Shown piece by piece: positions 1 through 8,979 of a DNA stretch of 49,589 nucleotides; the first letter of the stretch is position 1; every line of letters starts with the position of its first letter. The translations under genes and the position numbers were made by a program. The DNA is from Firmicutes bacterium UBA2598. GTDB taxonomy: Bacteria > Bacillota > PH28-bin88. Location of the stretch: NCBI GenBank assembly GCA_002339345.1, contig DDKM01000030.1, positions 1-49,589 of the forward strand, read 5' to 3'. Under the pieces are notes generated by a model. That model was not told where the DNA came from and searched no databases. It saw only the letters and a list, made by a program, of their open reading frames with translations.

Positions 1-199
1 CGGGAACCTTTTTGCTTGCGAGATCTGTCTCTTGTTCCAGGATCTGCACGCCAAATCTTTCGGCTGCGCTGGCATTGACCTTCTTTAGATAATCTGAAAT
101 TTGGCGCGTAAGCATCTTTCGCCTGTATTTGACACAGCAGGCGTAATGGAACCAAAGAGAGTATACAACATGGCAGCCTTTGTCTAATTGGTATTTCAT
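1..199 (-). CDS. tnpA: IS200/IS605-type transposase TnpA, N-terminal part (runs off the window)
   Basis: The frame opens at ATG 199 and stays open to the window edge, giving about 66 residues. It begins MKYQLDKGCHVVYSLW and continues CVKYRRKML, the N-terminal pattern of the small Y1 (HUH) transposase TnpA of IS200/IS605 elements. In relatives the HUH segment (D-H-x-H hydrophobic) follows an E-T-D triplet. Here E-T-D is present at about residues 56-58 but is followed by L-A-S-K-K-V-P, so the catalytic motif is not seen in this frame. The copy may therefore be frameshifted, rearranged or decayed, or a distinct variant. The downstream part is not in the window. Confidence 0.7.
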   Translation of the reverse strand, partial: MKYQLDKGCHVVYSLWFHYACCVKYRRKMLTRQISDYLKKVNASAAERFGVQILEQETDLASKKVP

Positions 200-318
200 G
201 GTTCCATTATAGCAGTAGAACTAACAGCGAACAAGTGTTCTCTATCAATAAATTGCCCGCCTCTCATCCCCGCCCTTCACTTCGTTCAGGACGGGAACTT
301 CCAGGCGGGTGAGTTAAA
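1..318 (-). mobile_element. End of an IS200/IS605-family insertion sequence (partial)
   Basis: This segment holds the start of a tnpA gene and, upstream of it, an imperfect subterminal palindrome with outer arms CCCGCCT (256-262) and AGGCGGG (303-309). An inner near-complementary pair encloses a CTTCACTTCGTTC-type loop. Hairpins of this kind near the ends are typical of IS200/IS605 elements, which lack terminal inverted repeats and move as single strands. The rest of the element lies outside the window. The boundary near 315-320 is inferred from where the adjoining GNAT reading frame loses sense, so it is uncertain by several bases. Confidence 0.72.
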
Positions 319-431
319 GCGTTACCCATCCCTCTGAGGCCATTTTCATTAAAATACTCAGGTAGATTCTTCGCAATCAACAAGCACTTGCCAGCAAAGT
401 CTTCCTTTTTCTCTGTCACCAATTGGTACAT
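264..431 (-). pseudogene. GNAT-type N-acetyltransferase stump truncated by the insertion sequence
   Basis: A 55-codon frame starts at ATG 431 behind a good ribosome-binding site (AGAGGAG, about 7 bases upstream). The first ~36 residues (MYQLVTEKKEDFAG..., then IAKNLPEYFNENGL) resemble the N-terminal strand and alpha-1 region of GNAT acetyltransferases, where an A-x-x-L-P-E-W/Y-F pattern is common. After about residue 36 the frame enters the IS end hairpin and stops at 264. This is best read as the 5' remnant of a gene broken by the IS. The acetyl-CoA-binding core is missing, so the product should be inactive. The GNAT assignment rests on a short segment. Confidence 0.55.
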
Positions 432-445
432 CGCGGCACTCCTCT

Positions 446-1972
446 CTATTGGGCCCAGATGCTAACAGGTCTGTACTGCAGGGCCTCCGCCAGGTGGTGC
501 GCTTCCACCAAAGGGCTGGCCTCCAGATCGGCGATTGTCCTACCTACCCGTAGCACCCGGTCATGCCCCCTGGCCGTCAATTGTAGCTTTCGGTAAGCTT
601 GACGAAGCAAGCGTTCTGCATCCTCTGACAACCGGCACAACCTCTTCACATGGCCACCTGGTATCTGAGCATTGCGGGTATGGATTGTACCTCGGAAGCG
701 TTGAACTTGGATCTCACGGGATGCCACCACCCTCCGCTGAATGTCAAAGGATGATTCTTCTACCTTGGTTGAAGTTAATTCTAATAACGAGACCCTTGGC
801 ACTTCCACATAAAGATCAATACGGTCCAACAACGGTCCGGAAATCCGCTCACGATACCTCGCCACCTGCAACGGTGTGCAGCGACACTGCTTCTCTACAT
901 CACCCAAGTAACCGCACGGGCATGGGTTGGCGGCACCTACTAGGGTAAAATCTGCCGGGTAGGTAATGGCACCCGCTACCCTGGCCACCGTCACCCGGCG
1001 GTCCTCCAACGGTTGTCGCAGCGATTCCAGCACATCCCGCCCAAACTCTGGCATTTCATCCAAAAACAGAACCCCATGGTGGGCCAGGCTCATTTCCCCA
1101 GGCCGTGGAATCCGTCCACCACCAATAATACTGGCGGCGGAGGCGGTATGGTGGGGTGAACGGAAAGGTCTTTGGCTGACCAGCACCTGACCTTCCTCCA
1201 GCAACCCGGAAGCACTATAGATGGAGGTCACCTCCAGCGCCTCTGGGAGAGTAAGGGGCGGCAGAATGGATGGCAACCGCTGGGCCAACATGGACTTACC
1301 AGAGCCAGGACTACCCACCAGTAGCACATTGTGTCCACCGGCTGCGGCAATTTCCAGCGCCCGTTTAGCTCCCCGCTGACCCCGCACATCCATCATATCC
1401 AGACCATTGTTATGGGTAAAAAAGTTCATTTCATGCAAACAGGCCACCGTGACGGGTAGATTACCCCCCCTTACCCAATCCACAGCCTCCAACAGGCTAC
1501 CCACGCCATAGACATTTAGTGGGCGGGCCAGGGAGGCTTCGGCTGCATTCCCTTGGGCCACCACCATGGAGGGGATACCTTGCCTTGCAGCATTTAACGC
1601 CATAGGCAGCAGGCCTGCTCCCCGCCTAACCATCCCATCCAGGGACAACTCACCGACTATGGCAATGTCACTCAACCGCCCGTCGGGAATCTGTTCAGTC
1701 GCAGCCAGGATACCCATGGCAATGGGTAAATCAAAATGGGCGCCTTCCTTTTTGACCTCTGCAGGGGATAAGTTTACGGTAATCCTGCGGGCAGGGAATT
1801 CCAGCCCCGAGTTACGAATAGCAGCTCGCACTCGTTCCTTGGCCTCTCGAACTGAAGCATCCGGGAGACCAACCACATCAAAGGCTGGTAAACCGGGTGA
1901 CACATCCACTTCAACCTGCACCATAATGGCCTCCAGGCCAAGCAAAGCACAACTTAACAAACGGGCAAACAC
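446..1972 (-). CDS. yifB: YifB/ComM-family Mg-chelatase-like AAA+ ATPase
   Basis: The 508-residue product has the usual length and layout of YifB/ComM. Residues ~1-170 form a Lon-S5-like domain (SPGLPAFDVVGLPDASVREAKERV region). An AAA+ core follows with Walker A GSPGSGKS at ~218-225, a Walker B FLDEMPEF segment, and a Cys-rich CPCGYLGD...CRC element typical of the family. The C-terminal Mg-chelatase domain is present. In competent Gram-negative bacteria ComM is a branch-migration helicase in transformation; the role in Clostridia is not established. The start is GTG 1972 with upstream GAGGG. It is divergent from the DUF1015 gene. In many Firmicutes yifB follows rnhB and yraN, which fits the local order. 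Confidence 0.93.
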   Translation of the reverse strand: MFARLLSCALLGLEAIMVQVEVDVSPGLPAFDVVGLPDASVREAKERVRAAIRNSGLEFPARRITVNLSPAEVKKEGAHFDLPIAMGILAATEQIPDGRLSDIAIVGELSLDGMVRRGAGLLPMALNAARQGIPSMVVAQGNAAEASLARPLNVYGVGSLLEAVDWVRGGNLPVTVACLHEMNFFTHNNGLDMMDVRGQRGAKRALEIAAAGGHNVLLVGSPGSGKSMLAQRLPSILPPLTLPEALEVTSIYSASGLLEEGQVLVSQRPFRSPHHTASAASIIGGGRIPRPGEMSLAHHGVLFLDEMPEFGRDVLESLRQPLEDRRVTVARVAGAITYPADFTLVGAANPCPCGYLGDVEKQCRCTPLQVARYRERISGPLLDRIDLYVEVPRVSLLELTSTKVEESSFDIQRRVVASREIQVQRFRGTIHTRNAQIPGGHVKRLCRLSEDAERLLRQAYRKLQLTARGHDRVLRVGRTIADLEASPLVEAHHLAEALQYRPVSIWAQ

Positions 1973-2016
1973 TCCAACACCCTCTTCATAACAATGCGTT
2001 GCATTTACTTGCCGGG

Positions 2017-2022
2017 TATAAT
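2017..2022 (+). promoter_or_regulatory. -10-like TATAAT upstream of the DUF1015 gene
   Basis: A perfect TATAAT lies 27 bases before the DUF1015 start in the 76-base divergent spacer with yifB. No good -35 hexamer is found at 16-18 bases; the best TTGCAT is only 12 bases away. The call is tentative. Confidence 0.35.
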
Positions 2023-2048
2023 AGAATTAAAGCCAACAGTTTGAGCTA

Positions 2049-3383
2049 ATGAAAGTGGTGATGATATTGGCAGACATATTACCCATCAGGGCTGTCCGAT
2101 ACAGTAAGGACCTGACAGGAGCTTTGAACCTTGTAACCACCCCGCCCTATGATGTGATTACCCCGGAGCAACAGCAGTTTTTTTACCAGCGACACCCACA
2201 CAACATTATCCGGCTGGAATTACCCAAAGCTTTTCCTACTGACAACGAAGTGGACAACCGCTATACCAGGGCGGCGGCCACCTATAAGGCCTGGCTTGAT
2301 GCCGGGGTATTGGTTCGGGATACAGACCCCTCCGTGTATATCTACCGCCAGCAGTTCTCCATCGGTGACAACCAGCACACCCGCACCGGTATTGTTTGCG
2401 GGGTTAGAGCGTTGCCCTATGCAAAGGGCGATGTGCTGCCCCACGAAGAGACCCTTCCCAAGGCTAAAACCGACCGTTTGATGCTACTTCGTTCCTGCCA
2501 GGCCAACTTTAGTTCCATCTTCGGTCTGTTTAATGATCCTGATGGCCGGATATCCAAGATGATTGGTGACAAATGCGCCACCGCCCCGCCTGCGGTTTCA
2601 TTTACTACCGAGCAGGACGGAATCTGCCACCAGTTGTGGCCGGTCACCGAACAAGACTGGATTACTTCCTTACAGCAGGCATTCCTTTCGTTAACCATTT
2701 ACATTGCCGATGGCCACCACCGCTACGAAACGGCGGTGCAATATGCTGCGGAGATGGGGGAAAAAGGCCTCCACGGGTATGATATAACCATGATGACCCT
2801 GGTAGCCTTACAGGACCCGGGTCTACTGGTCCTGCCAACCCACCGTCTGGTGCATAATCTTCCCCACTTCCAGCCCGAGTTCCTGCTAACGAAAATATCT
2901 GATCATTTTATAATCCGGGAGGTTCAGCTGCCATCCCAACCGTGCCGTGACGTGGCACTGGACCGGGTACTGACTGACATGCAGGCGGCGGAAAACCCCA
3001 CTTTGGCCATGTATGCCGGCAGTTCCACCCTGCACCTGTTATCATTGAAACCTGGTGTCCAGGTTGCCGACTTCTGCCCTCCCAGCCGCTCCAAGGCATG
3101 GACAGACCTGGATGTCACCCTATTACATACAATGATTCTGGAAATGCATCTGGGCATCGGTACTACCCAACGGGCCAATGAAACGAATCTTACCTACACC
3201 AGAGACACAGGGTTAGCTCTGGCCAGGGTAGATGACAACACTGCACAGTTGGCCTTCTTCCTGAACCCCACTAAGGTTTCCCAGGTGATTGATGTCTCCA
3301 GTGCCGGCGATAAAATGCCCCAAAAATCCACCTACTTTTATCCCAAGCTAGTTACCGGCTTGACCATCAACCCCCTTGGCTAG
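2049..3383 (+). CDS. DUF1015 family protein (COG4198)
   Basis: The 444-residue protein matches the DUF1015 family over its whole length. Recognisable parts are an N-terminal P-x-R-A-V-R-Y segment, TTPPYDVITPEQQ (about 31-43), HPHNIIRLEL (about 50-59), the central YIADGHHRYETAVQY motif (about 218-232) and the late GIGTTQ segment. The family is widespread in anaerobes and has no established biochemical function. Conserved DGHHR and PPYDV residues suggest an enzyme active site. It is the only plus-strand gene here and its stop overlaps the convergent yraN stop by 4 bases. The start is uncertain: ATG 2049 has a weak ribosome-binding site, and internal ATG 2061 or TTG 2067 would match the usual family N-terminus better. 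Confidence 0.85.
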   Translation: MKVVMILADILPIRAVRYSKDLTGALNLVTTPPYDVITPEQQQFFYQRHPHNIIRLELPKAFPTDNEVDNRYTRAAATYKAWLDAGVLVRDTDPSVYIYRQQFSIGDNQHTRTGIVCGVRALPYAKGDVLPHEETLPKAKTDRLMLLRSCQANFSSIFGLFNDPDGRISKMIGDKCATAPPAVSFTTEQDGICHQLWPVTEQDWITSLQQAFLSLTIYIADGHHRYETAVQYAAEMGEKGLHGYDITMMTLVALQDPGLLVLPTHRLVHNLPHFQPEFLLTKISDHFIIREVQLPSQPCRDVALDRVLTDMQAAENPTLAMYAGSSTLHLLSLKPGVQVADFCPPSRSKAWTDLDVTLLHTMILEMHLGIGTTQRANETNLTYTRDTGLALARVDDNTAQLAFFLNPTKVSQVIDVSSAGDKMPQKSTYFYPKLVTGLTINPLG

Positions 3384-3730
3384 CAAGTCACGGCATTTTG
3401 GTAATGTTGGACCTGAATGCCGTCGGGTAAAAACCCGATACAGATAATATCAATGCGGTAATCACCAACTGGATGTTTTTGCACATAATGGTTGACCAGG
3501 TTGACCAGCTTACGCTTTTTTCTGTGTCTGACAGATTGGGCAGCCAGTTCTAAATGGGGGTAATTGGTACTGCGGACCTCCACGAACACGGTGGCATGCC
3601 CGTCCCGGGCGATGATGTCGATCTCGCCTAACCGGCAGCGGTAATTGCGATGGATTATTTTGTAGCCTAGGGACACCAGAAAGGCGACAGCAGCCTCTTC
3701 ACCTTTGGAACCGGTTTTAATTCTCTCCAA
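3380..3730 (-). CDS. yraN: YraN/UPF0102 family nuclease-fold protein
   Basis: The 116-residue product has the normal length of UPF0102. It shows the G-x-x-G-E-x-x-A-x-x-F-L N-terminus (GSKGEEAAVAFL) and the PD-(D/E)xK-like core GEIDIIARDG...VFVEVRS, with Arg where many relatives have Lys. The fold resembles Holliday-junction resolvases, but cellular function is unproven. The likely start is TTG 3730, preceded by GGGTG. In many Clostridia yraN lies between rnhB and yifB; here the nuo operon separates it from rnhB. Confidence 0.88.
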   Translation of the reverse strand: MERIKTGSKGEEAAVAFLVSLGYKIIHRNYRCRLGEIDIIARDGHATVFVEVRSTNYPHLELAAQSVRHRKKRKLVNLVNHYVQKHPVGDYRIDIICIGFLPDGIQVQHYQNAVTC

Positions 3731-3757
3731 TGGACTTCACCCTGCCTGTTTCAATGC

Positions 3758-3800
3758 AAGGAGGGAGGAACCACCAAGGCTCCTCCCTCCCTTTGTTTTT
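3758..3800 (+). terminator. Strong GC-rich hairpin, Rho-independent terminator on the plus strand
   Basis: The stem pairs AAGGAGGGAGGAACC (3758-3772) with GGCTCCTCCCTCCCTT (3778-3793), with one bulge and one mismatch, followed on the plus strand by TTTGTTTTT. On the minus strand the same hairpin lies just after nuoN but has no U-tract. It may end plus-strand transcription arriving from the DUF1015 gene and also act as a 3' stability hairpin for the nuo message. Confidence 0.6.
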
Positions 3801-3801
3801 G

Positions 3802-5247
3802 CTACGGTGTGAAGAACGTGTTGGCCACGTTCATGGCTAAATCGGTAAATGGTGCGGGGTATATACCAAAGGCAAAGATCATTACCAGGCAAAGTATCAA
3901 CGCAATCTGCAAGCCACTGGATACCTTGATGGGTTTGGCGTCATCGGCAGGTTTACCGATATACATCACCTTAGCCACAATGAGGTAGTAATACACCGAC
4001 ACCATGCTCATCAGCACGCTAATCAGTGCCAGCCAGACGTATCCCTGATCAATGACCGCGGTGAACAGATAGAACTTGCTGACAAAGCCGGCCAGGGGTG
4101 GAATGCCGGCCATGGATAACATGGAAAATAGCAACACGGCGGCCAATAGTGGTGACCGGACAGCTAACCCTGTGTAATCCCTGATCTCATCACTACCGGT
4201 TTCATTGTAAAAGGCGATCACCACCATGAAGGCTGCCACGTTGGCAAAAACGTAGAACAGGGTATGGAAAAGCACCGCACCCACCCCTAACTGGGTAAAA
4301 GCAACTATTCCAAGCAACAAATACCCTGCCTGCCCAACCCCTGAAAAGGCCAGCAAACGCTTGATGTTTGTTTGTGGAATAGCTACCAGGTTGGCCAGCA
4401 CCACCGTCAGCACTGTAAGCCCCACGATCATCACATTCCAGTGCACGAACAGGTCGGGCAATGCGATCAGTAGGACACGCATCATGGCTGCGAAGCCAGC
4501 TGCTTTGGAGGCCACAGCCAAAAAGGCGGTGACCGGTGTGGGAGCACCTTCATAGATGTCCGGAGCCCAGATGTGGAACGGAACAGCGGAAATCTTGAAG
4601 GCAAAACCAGCTACCAGGAACACCAGGCCCAATAGGAGTAGTGGTGACACGCCATCCAGGGCAATTGCGGCCGCAATCTCCGCAATTACAGTTGTCCTGG
4701 TCATGCCATACACCAAACTCAAGCCGTACAGCATAATGGCCGAAGACATGGCACCGAGTATGATGTACTTGATCCCAGCTTCGGAGGACTTGGCGTCCCG
4801 CAGGCGAAAACAGGTCAGCACACAAAGGCTGATGGTCATCAGTTCCAGCCCGATATAGAGGGTAATCAGGTCACCGGCGCTGGCCATCACCATCATGCCA
4901 AGGGTGGCAAACACCATTAAGGAATAATATTCCGCCTGATTATGGCCGTACTTCTCCATAAATTGGTAGGAACCCACGGATACCAAAATGGCTGTCAGCA
5001 GGAAAATCTGCTTGAAAAGGGTGCTGAAGGGATCTATGAGGTACATGCCATTTAGAAACTCGGCCTTGGTCCACTGCATGGTTACGGAATACAGTAGGAT
5101 GGCCACCAGACCAATGGTTGTAAAATAAGCAATTCCCCGGCTTTGGTTCTTGGGAATTAACAGCCCCAAAACCAGTACCACAAGACCAAGGGTGGCCATC
5201 AGTATTTCAACGGTTAGTAGGTTGAAATCCATCTGTAACTGGTTCAT
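3802..5247 (-). CDS. nuoN: NADH-quinone oxidoreductase subunit N (antiporter-like)
   Basis: NuoN is one of the three Mrp-antiporter-like proton-pumping subunits of complex I. The 481-residue product is almost entirely transmembrane helices (about 13-14). It carries the conserved Glu of TM5 (LYIGLELMTISLCVL), the lysine-bearing broken helix (KISAVPFHIWAPDIYEGAPTPVTAF) and the later NIKRLLAFSGVGQAGY segment. It is the last gene of the nuo operon, starting directly after the nuoM stop (TAAATG) with a GGGGGG ribosome-binding site inside nuoM. It is membrane-embedded at the distal part of the arm. Confidence 0.96.
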   Translation of the reverse strand: MNQLQMDFNLLTVEILMATLGLVVLVLGLLIPKNQSRGIAYFTTIGLVAILLYSVTMQWTKAEFLNGMYLIDPFSTLFKQIFLLTAILVSVGSYQFMEKYGHNQAEYYSLMVFATLGMMVMASAGDLITLYIGLELMTISLCVLTCFRLRDAKSSEAGIKYIILGAMSSAIMLYGLSLVYGMTRTTVIAEIAAAIALDGVSPLLLLGLVFLVAGFAFKISAVPFHIWAPDIYEGAPTPVTAFLAVASKAAGFAAMMRVLLIALPDLFVHWNVMIVGLTVLTVVLANLVAIPQTNIKRLLAFSGVGQAGYLLLGIVAFTQLGVGAVLFHTLFYVFANVAAFMVVIAFYNETGSDEIRDYTGLAVRSPLLAAVLLFSMLSMAGIPPLAGFVSKFYLFTAVIDQGYVWLALISVLMSMVSVYYYLIVAKVMYIGKPADDAKPIKVSSGLQIALILCLVMIFAFGIYPAPFTDLAMNVANTFFTP

Positions 5248-6774
5248 TTAGAAAATCCCCCCGATCTCGGCAGCCGCGTTAACCTTAGCAATAAGCGGCT
5301 CCACACCGACATTGATCACATCAATTAACAGGGAGGGTACCATACCGAAGAGGATCAGTGTAAAGCAGAGCACCACAATGGGAACCAGTTCCACACCCTT
5401 AGCATCGCTAAGATGATCCCAACGGGGATCCCTGGGGCCCATAAAGGTACGCTGGATAACCCTCAGCACGTAGATTGCCGTAATAACCACTCCGAAGATG
5501 GCCAGGACGGAAAGTACTCTGAAGTGCAGGAAGCCAAACAACACCTGGTCCTTGGTAAAGGATCCGATGAAAATCAGGAACTCCGCCACAAAGTTGTTCA
5601 ACCCTGGCAGACCAAGGGAGGCCAGACCGCCGATCATGAAACCAACTGCCACCTTGGGCATCTGGTGTGCCAGTCCGGTGAGCACACCGATCTCCCTGGT
5701 ATGGGCCTTATGATAAACATTACCCACCAGCGCAAAGAAGAGGGCGGTCATGATACCGTGGGCAAACATTTGCGCCACCGCCCCGTCAATGCCAAACAGG
5801 TTCAAGGAGGCGATGCCCAGCAGTACATATCCCATGTGACTAACACTGGAATATCCGATGACAAATTTCAGGTCTCGCTGGACCATGGCCACCATGGCGC
5901 CATACACAACGTTGACGATACACAGGACCGCGATGAGGGGAGCCCAGTATTTCGCCCCTTCCGGAAAGAAAAACACACCAGCCCGGATCAGACCATAGGC
6001 ACCAAGCTTCATCAATACACCTGCATGGAGCATGCTTACTGCGGTGGGTGCGGCAACGTGGCCGTCTGGTGACCATAAGTGCATCGGCCACATGGGTACC
6101 AGCACGCCAAAGCCAATCAGCATCAGGAAGAATACAGGGATCTGGAAGCTAACGTCATAGGCAACGGTACCGAGGGTAGCGATGTCAAAGGTGGCAAAAC
6201 CGAGCTTCGCCTTGGCGTACAGGTACATCCAGATAATACCCACCAAGGCAAAGGCACTACCAACCAGCAGGTACAGGGTCAGCTTCATGGCGGCGTATTC
6301 CTTGCGGGTAGAGCCCCAGACACCAATTAATACATACATGGGTACCACCGCTACTTCAAAGAAGAAGTAGAAGAAAAATAGGTCGCGGGCGATAAACACT
6401 CCGAAAACACCGGTCACTAACAACAACAGGAAGCAGAAAAATTCTTTGGTCCGGTAGTGCATATCCCATGAGGCGAAAACACCGGTGAAGATAACAATGG
6501 CGGTTAACAGCACCATGGGTAGGCTCATGCCGTCCACGCCTACGGAATAGGCGATACCGAACTTTTCAACCCACGGGTAATACTCGGTAAACTGCATCCC
6601 ACCGGCAGCCTTGTCATAACCGACATATGCGATAATGGATAACACCAGGCCCACACCGGTGGCAAGGGCGGCTGTAATTTTAATTAACAGTTCCTCCCGT
6701 GCGGGTATGGTCAGAATTACCAACAATCCGGCTAAAGGTGCCAACAGGATAGCGGTGAGAATTGGAAAGTCCAT
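5248..6774 (-). CDS. nuoM: NADH-quinone oxidoreductase subunit M (antiporter-like)
   Basis: The product is 508 residues from ATG 6774, an antiporter-like pump subunit with about 14 transmembrane helices. The family hallmarks are the TM5 glutamate region (FFEVAVVPMYVLIGVWG) and the discontinuous-helix motif PMWPMHLWSPDGHVAAPTAVSM, followed by KFVIGYSSVSHMGYVLLG. The frame is open 11 codons further upstream, but ATG 6774 shares a base with the nuoL stop (TAATG) and matches the usual N-terminus, so translation is probably coupled to nuoL. Confidence 0.96.
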   Translation of the reverse strand: MDFPILTAILLAPLAGLLVILTIPAREELLIKITAALATGVGLVLSIIAYVGYDKAAGGMQFTEYYPWVEKFGIAYSVGVDGMSLPMVLLTAIVIFTGVFASWDMHYRTKEFFCFLLLLVTGVFGVFIARDLFFFYFFFEVAVVPMYVLIGVWGSTRKEYAAMKLTLYLLVGSAFALVGIIWMYLYAKAKLGFATFDIATLGTVAYDVSFQIPVFFLMLIGFGVLVPMWPMHLWSPDGHVAAPTAVSMLHAGVLMKLGAYGLIRAGVFFFPEGAKYWAPLIAVLCIVNVVYGAMVAMVQRDLKFVIGYSSVSHMGYVLLGIASLNLFGIDGAVAQMFAHGIMTALFFALVGNVYHKAHTREIGVLTGLAHQMPKVAVGFMIGGLASLGLPGLNNFVAEFLIFIGSFTKDQVLFGFLHFRVLSVLAIFGVVITAIYVLRVIQRTFMGPRDPRWDHLSDAKGVELVPIVVLCFTLILFGMVPSLLIDVINVGVEPLIAKVNAAAEIGGIF

Positions 6775-8639
6775 TATATCCCTCCTAACGCCGGCACTGC
6801 CATCCACAGCATGATGATCACAACCGCTGCAAAGATCACTAGGGCGTAGTTCTGTAAGCTGCCGGTATGGATAAACCGTAATCTGGCCCCGGCGGCCCTG
6901 GTTAAATCACCAATACCATCAAAGATCCCATCCACGATATGCCTATCATTCCAGTTGAATGCCGTGGAAATGTTCAGCATCACCTTGTCAAACAGCCAGA
7001 GGTACAGTTCATCGATATAAAACTTGTTGTAAAGCAGGGTATGAATGGGCTGGAACCTTTGTTTCAACGCCTCGGCCGAAATGGACTTCTTACCGTAGAT
7101 CAGCCACGCCAGGCCAATACCGGCCAGGGCCAATACCGTAGAAGAGATCATAATCATATAGTTTGGCTCCGGCGGATGGGGATACTTGTAATATACATAG
7201 GAGAAAAAGCCTGTTTCCACCAGCGGGGAGCCAATAAACCCGCTAAAGATGGAGAAGAAAGCCAGGATTATCAGCGGAATGGTCATGGTCAACGGTGACT
7301 CATGGGCATGTTGGCCTTCCGGCTCATCTCCCCAGAACACCACAAAGACCATCCGGAACATGTAGAAGGCGGTCATGAAGGCAACCAGTGAGGCTAAGCC
7401 AAACAGGGCATAAGCGCCTTCCGTATAAGCAGCCACCAGAATCTCGTCCTTACTCCAAAAACCGGCCAGGGGAAAGATACCAGCAAGGGCAAGGGCGCCG
7501 ATGACCGTTGTCCAGGTGGTGATGGGCATGCTTTTACGCAGGCCGCCCATTTCAAAGATGTTTTGCTTGTGAGTGGCGTGGATTACGCTACCAGCGGCAA
7601 GGAACATCAGTGCCTTGAAAAAGGCGTGGGTGGTGAGGTGGAACATCCCAGCGGTCAGGCTGCCTACGCCCAAGGCCATGAGCATATAACCCAACTGGCT
7701 CATGGTGGAAAAGGCCATGATACGCTTGCAATCATCCTGTACAAGGGCAATGGTTGCTGCGATCAATGCACTCAATCCGCCAACCCAAGCCACTACCAGG
7801 GCCACGGTTTCTACACTATGGAATAGTACAAAGCCCCTGGCGACCAGGTAGACACCGGCTGCCACCATGGTGGCGGCGTGAATCAGGGCACTGACTGGAG
7901 TGGGGCCTTCCATGGCATCTGGCAACCAAACATGCAAGGGAAATTGGGCTGATTTAGCAATTGGCCCGATAAATACCAGGATCCCTGCTAATGTGAGAAA
8001 GGCTACGTTGTCATATTTGGGAATAGCCTTGGCCAGTTCACCGAAGTTAAAGGTGCCAAATACCAGGAAAAGGAAGAAGATGCCCAACATGAAACCGAAA
8101 TCGCCCCACCGGTTAGTGATAAAAGCCTTTTTATTGGCCTGTACGGCGGAAGGTTTGTGGAAGTAGTAACCGATTAATAGATAGGAACATAGGCCCACCA
8201 GTTCCCAGAAGAAAAACATCTGGAAGTAATTATTGGCCACCACCAGGCCCAGCATGGAAGCACTGAACAGAGACAGGTAGCTGAAGAAAACGGAGAAACC
8301 AGGATCACCATGCATATAACCCACAGAGTAAATCATTACCAGTAAGGCCACAAAGGTAACCACGAACAGCATGGCTGCTGCCAAAGGGTCGATCAGAATA
8401 CCTGCTTGGATATTCAAGCCCGGAAGGTCCAGCCAGTTCACAAAATACTCCACCGGCTTTTTCATGGTGGCTCCGCCCTGAATGATTTCCCAGACAATCC
8501 CCACCGAAATAATAAAGGAAACTGCCATGGCCGCAATCGCAGTTAAAGCACTGAGCATTTTAAACTGCCTGATCAGGAAGACGATCACCACAAAGGCGAC
8601 TGCCGGCAGAACCGGTATTAACCAGGCATTTTCAATCAT
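6774..8639 (-). CDS. nuoL: NADH-quinone oxidoreductase subunit L (antiporter-like, with lateral helix)
   Basis: This is the largest antiporter-like subunit: 621 residues and about 15-16 membrane segments. Landmarks are FFFWELVGLCSYLLIGYYFHKPSA (TM5 Glu and following loop), KSAQFPLHVWLPDAMEGPTPVSALIHAATMVAAGVYL and DDCKRIMAFSTMSQLGYM. The C-terminal region (after about residue 520) contains the amphipathic lateral-helix stretch and a final anchor helix. ATG 8639 has an AGGTAGGTGAG ribosome-binding site. Confidence 0.96.
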   Translation of the reverse strand: MIENAWLIPVLPAVAFVVIVFLIRQFKMLSALTAIAAMAVSFIISVGIVWEIIQGGATMKKPVEYFVNWLDLPGLNIQAGILIDPLAAAMLFVVTFVALLVMIYSVGYMHGDPGFSVFFSYLSLFSASMLGLVVANNYFQMFFFWELVGLCSYLLIGYYFHKPSAVQANKKAFITNRWGDFGFMLGIFFLFLVFGTFNFGELAKAIPKYDNVAFLTLAGILVFIGPIAKSAQFPLHVWLPDAMEGPTPVSALIHAATMVAAGVYLVARGFVLFHSVETVALVVAWVGGLSALIAATIALVQDDCKRIMAFSTMSQLGYMLMALGVGSLTAGMFHLTTHAFFKALMFLAAGSVIHATHKQNIFEMGGLRKSMPITTWTTVIGALALAGIFPLAGFWSKDEILVAAYTEGAYALFGLASLVAFMTAFYMFRMVFVVFWGDEPEGQHAHESPLTMTIPLIILAFFSIFSGFIGSPLVETGFFSYVYYKYPHPPEPNYMIMISSTVLALAGIGLAWLIYGKKSISAEALKQRFQPIHTLLYNKFYIDELYLWLFDKVMLNISTAFNWNDRHIVDGIFDGIGDLTRAAGARLRFIHTGSLQNYALVIFAAVVIIMLWMAVPALGGI

Positions 8640-8670
8640 TCTTCACTCACCTACCTTTGTTTAACGTTTT

Positions 8671-8979
8671 CTACCACTTCAGCCAGTCGAACTCATCAAC
8701 AAAACTGGTCTGCCGTTCGCGATAGATGTTGATGACAATGGCCAGACCAACTGCCACCTCGGCGGCGGCTACCACAATCACAAATATCGCAAACACTTGT
8801 CCGACCAGGGCATCGGGGGTTAGAAAACGGGAAAAGGCTACTAGATTGATGTTAACTGCGTTTAACATCAGCTCGATGCTCATCAGCACCATAATGGCGC
8901 TACGCTTGGCCAGGGCGCCCCACAAACCGATACAGAACAGCACAGCGGCCAAGATCAAATAATGTTCGAGGGTAATCAT
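8671..8979 (-). CDS. nuoK: NADH-quinone oxidoreductase subunit K
   Basis: The 102-residue product has three transmembrane helices and the two buried glutamates used in proton translocation: in MSIELMLNAVNI (about residue 36) and in AAEVAVGLAIVI (about residue 72). Length and motifs are standard. The ATG overlaps the nuoJ stop as ATGA. It lies between the antiporter subunits and the Q-module in the complex. Confidence 0.96.
   Translation of the reverse strand: MITLEHYLILAAVLFCIGLWGALAKRSAIMVLMSIELMLNAVNINLVAFSRFLTPDALVGQVFAIFVIVVAAAEVAVGLAIVINIYRERQTSFVDEFDWLKW

Noticed and set aside
5413..6072. 219-codon plus-strand open frame
   Set aside because: It lies wholly antisense to nuoM, has no recognisable motif and has the composition of a shadow of a hydrophobic gene.
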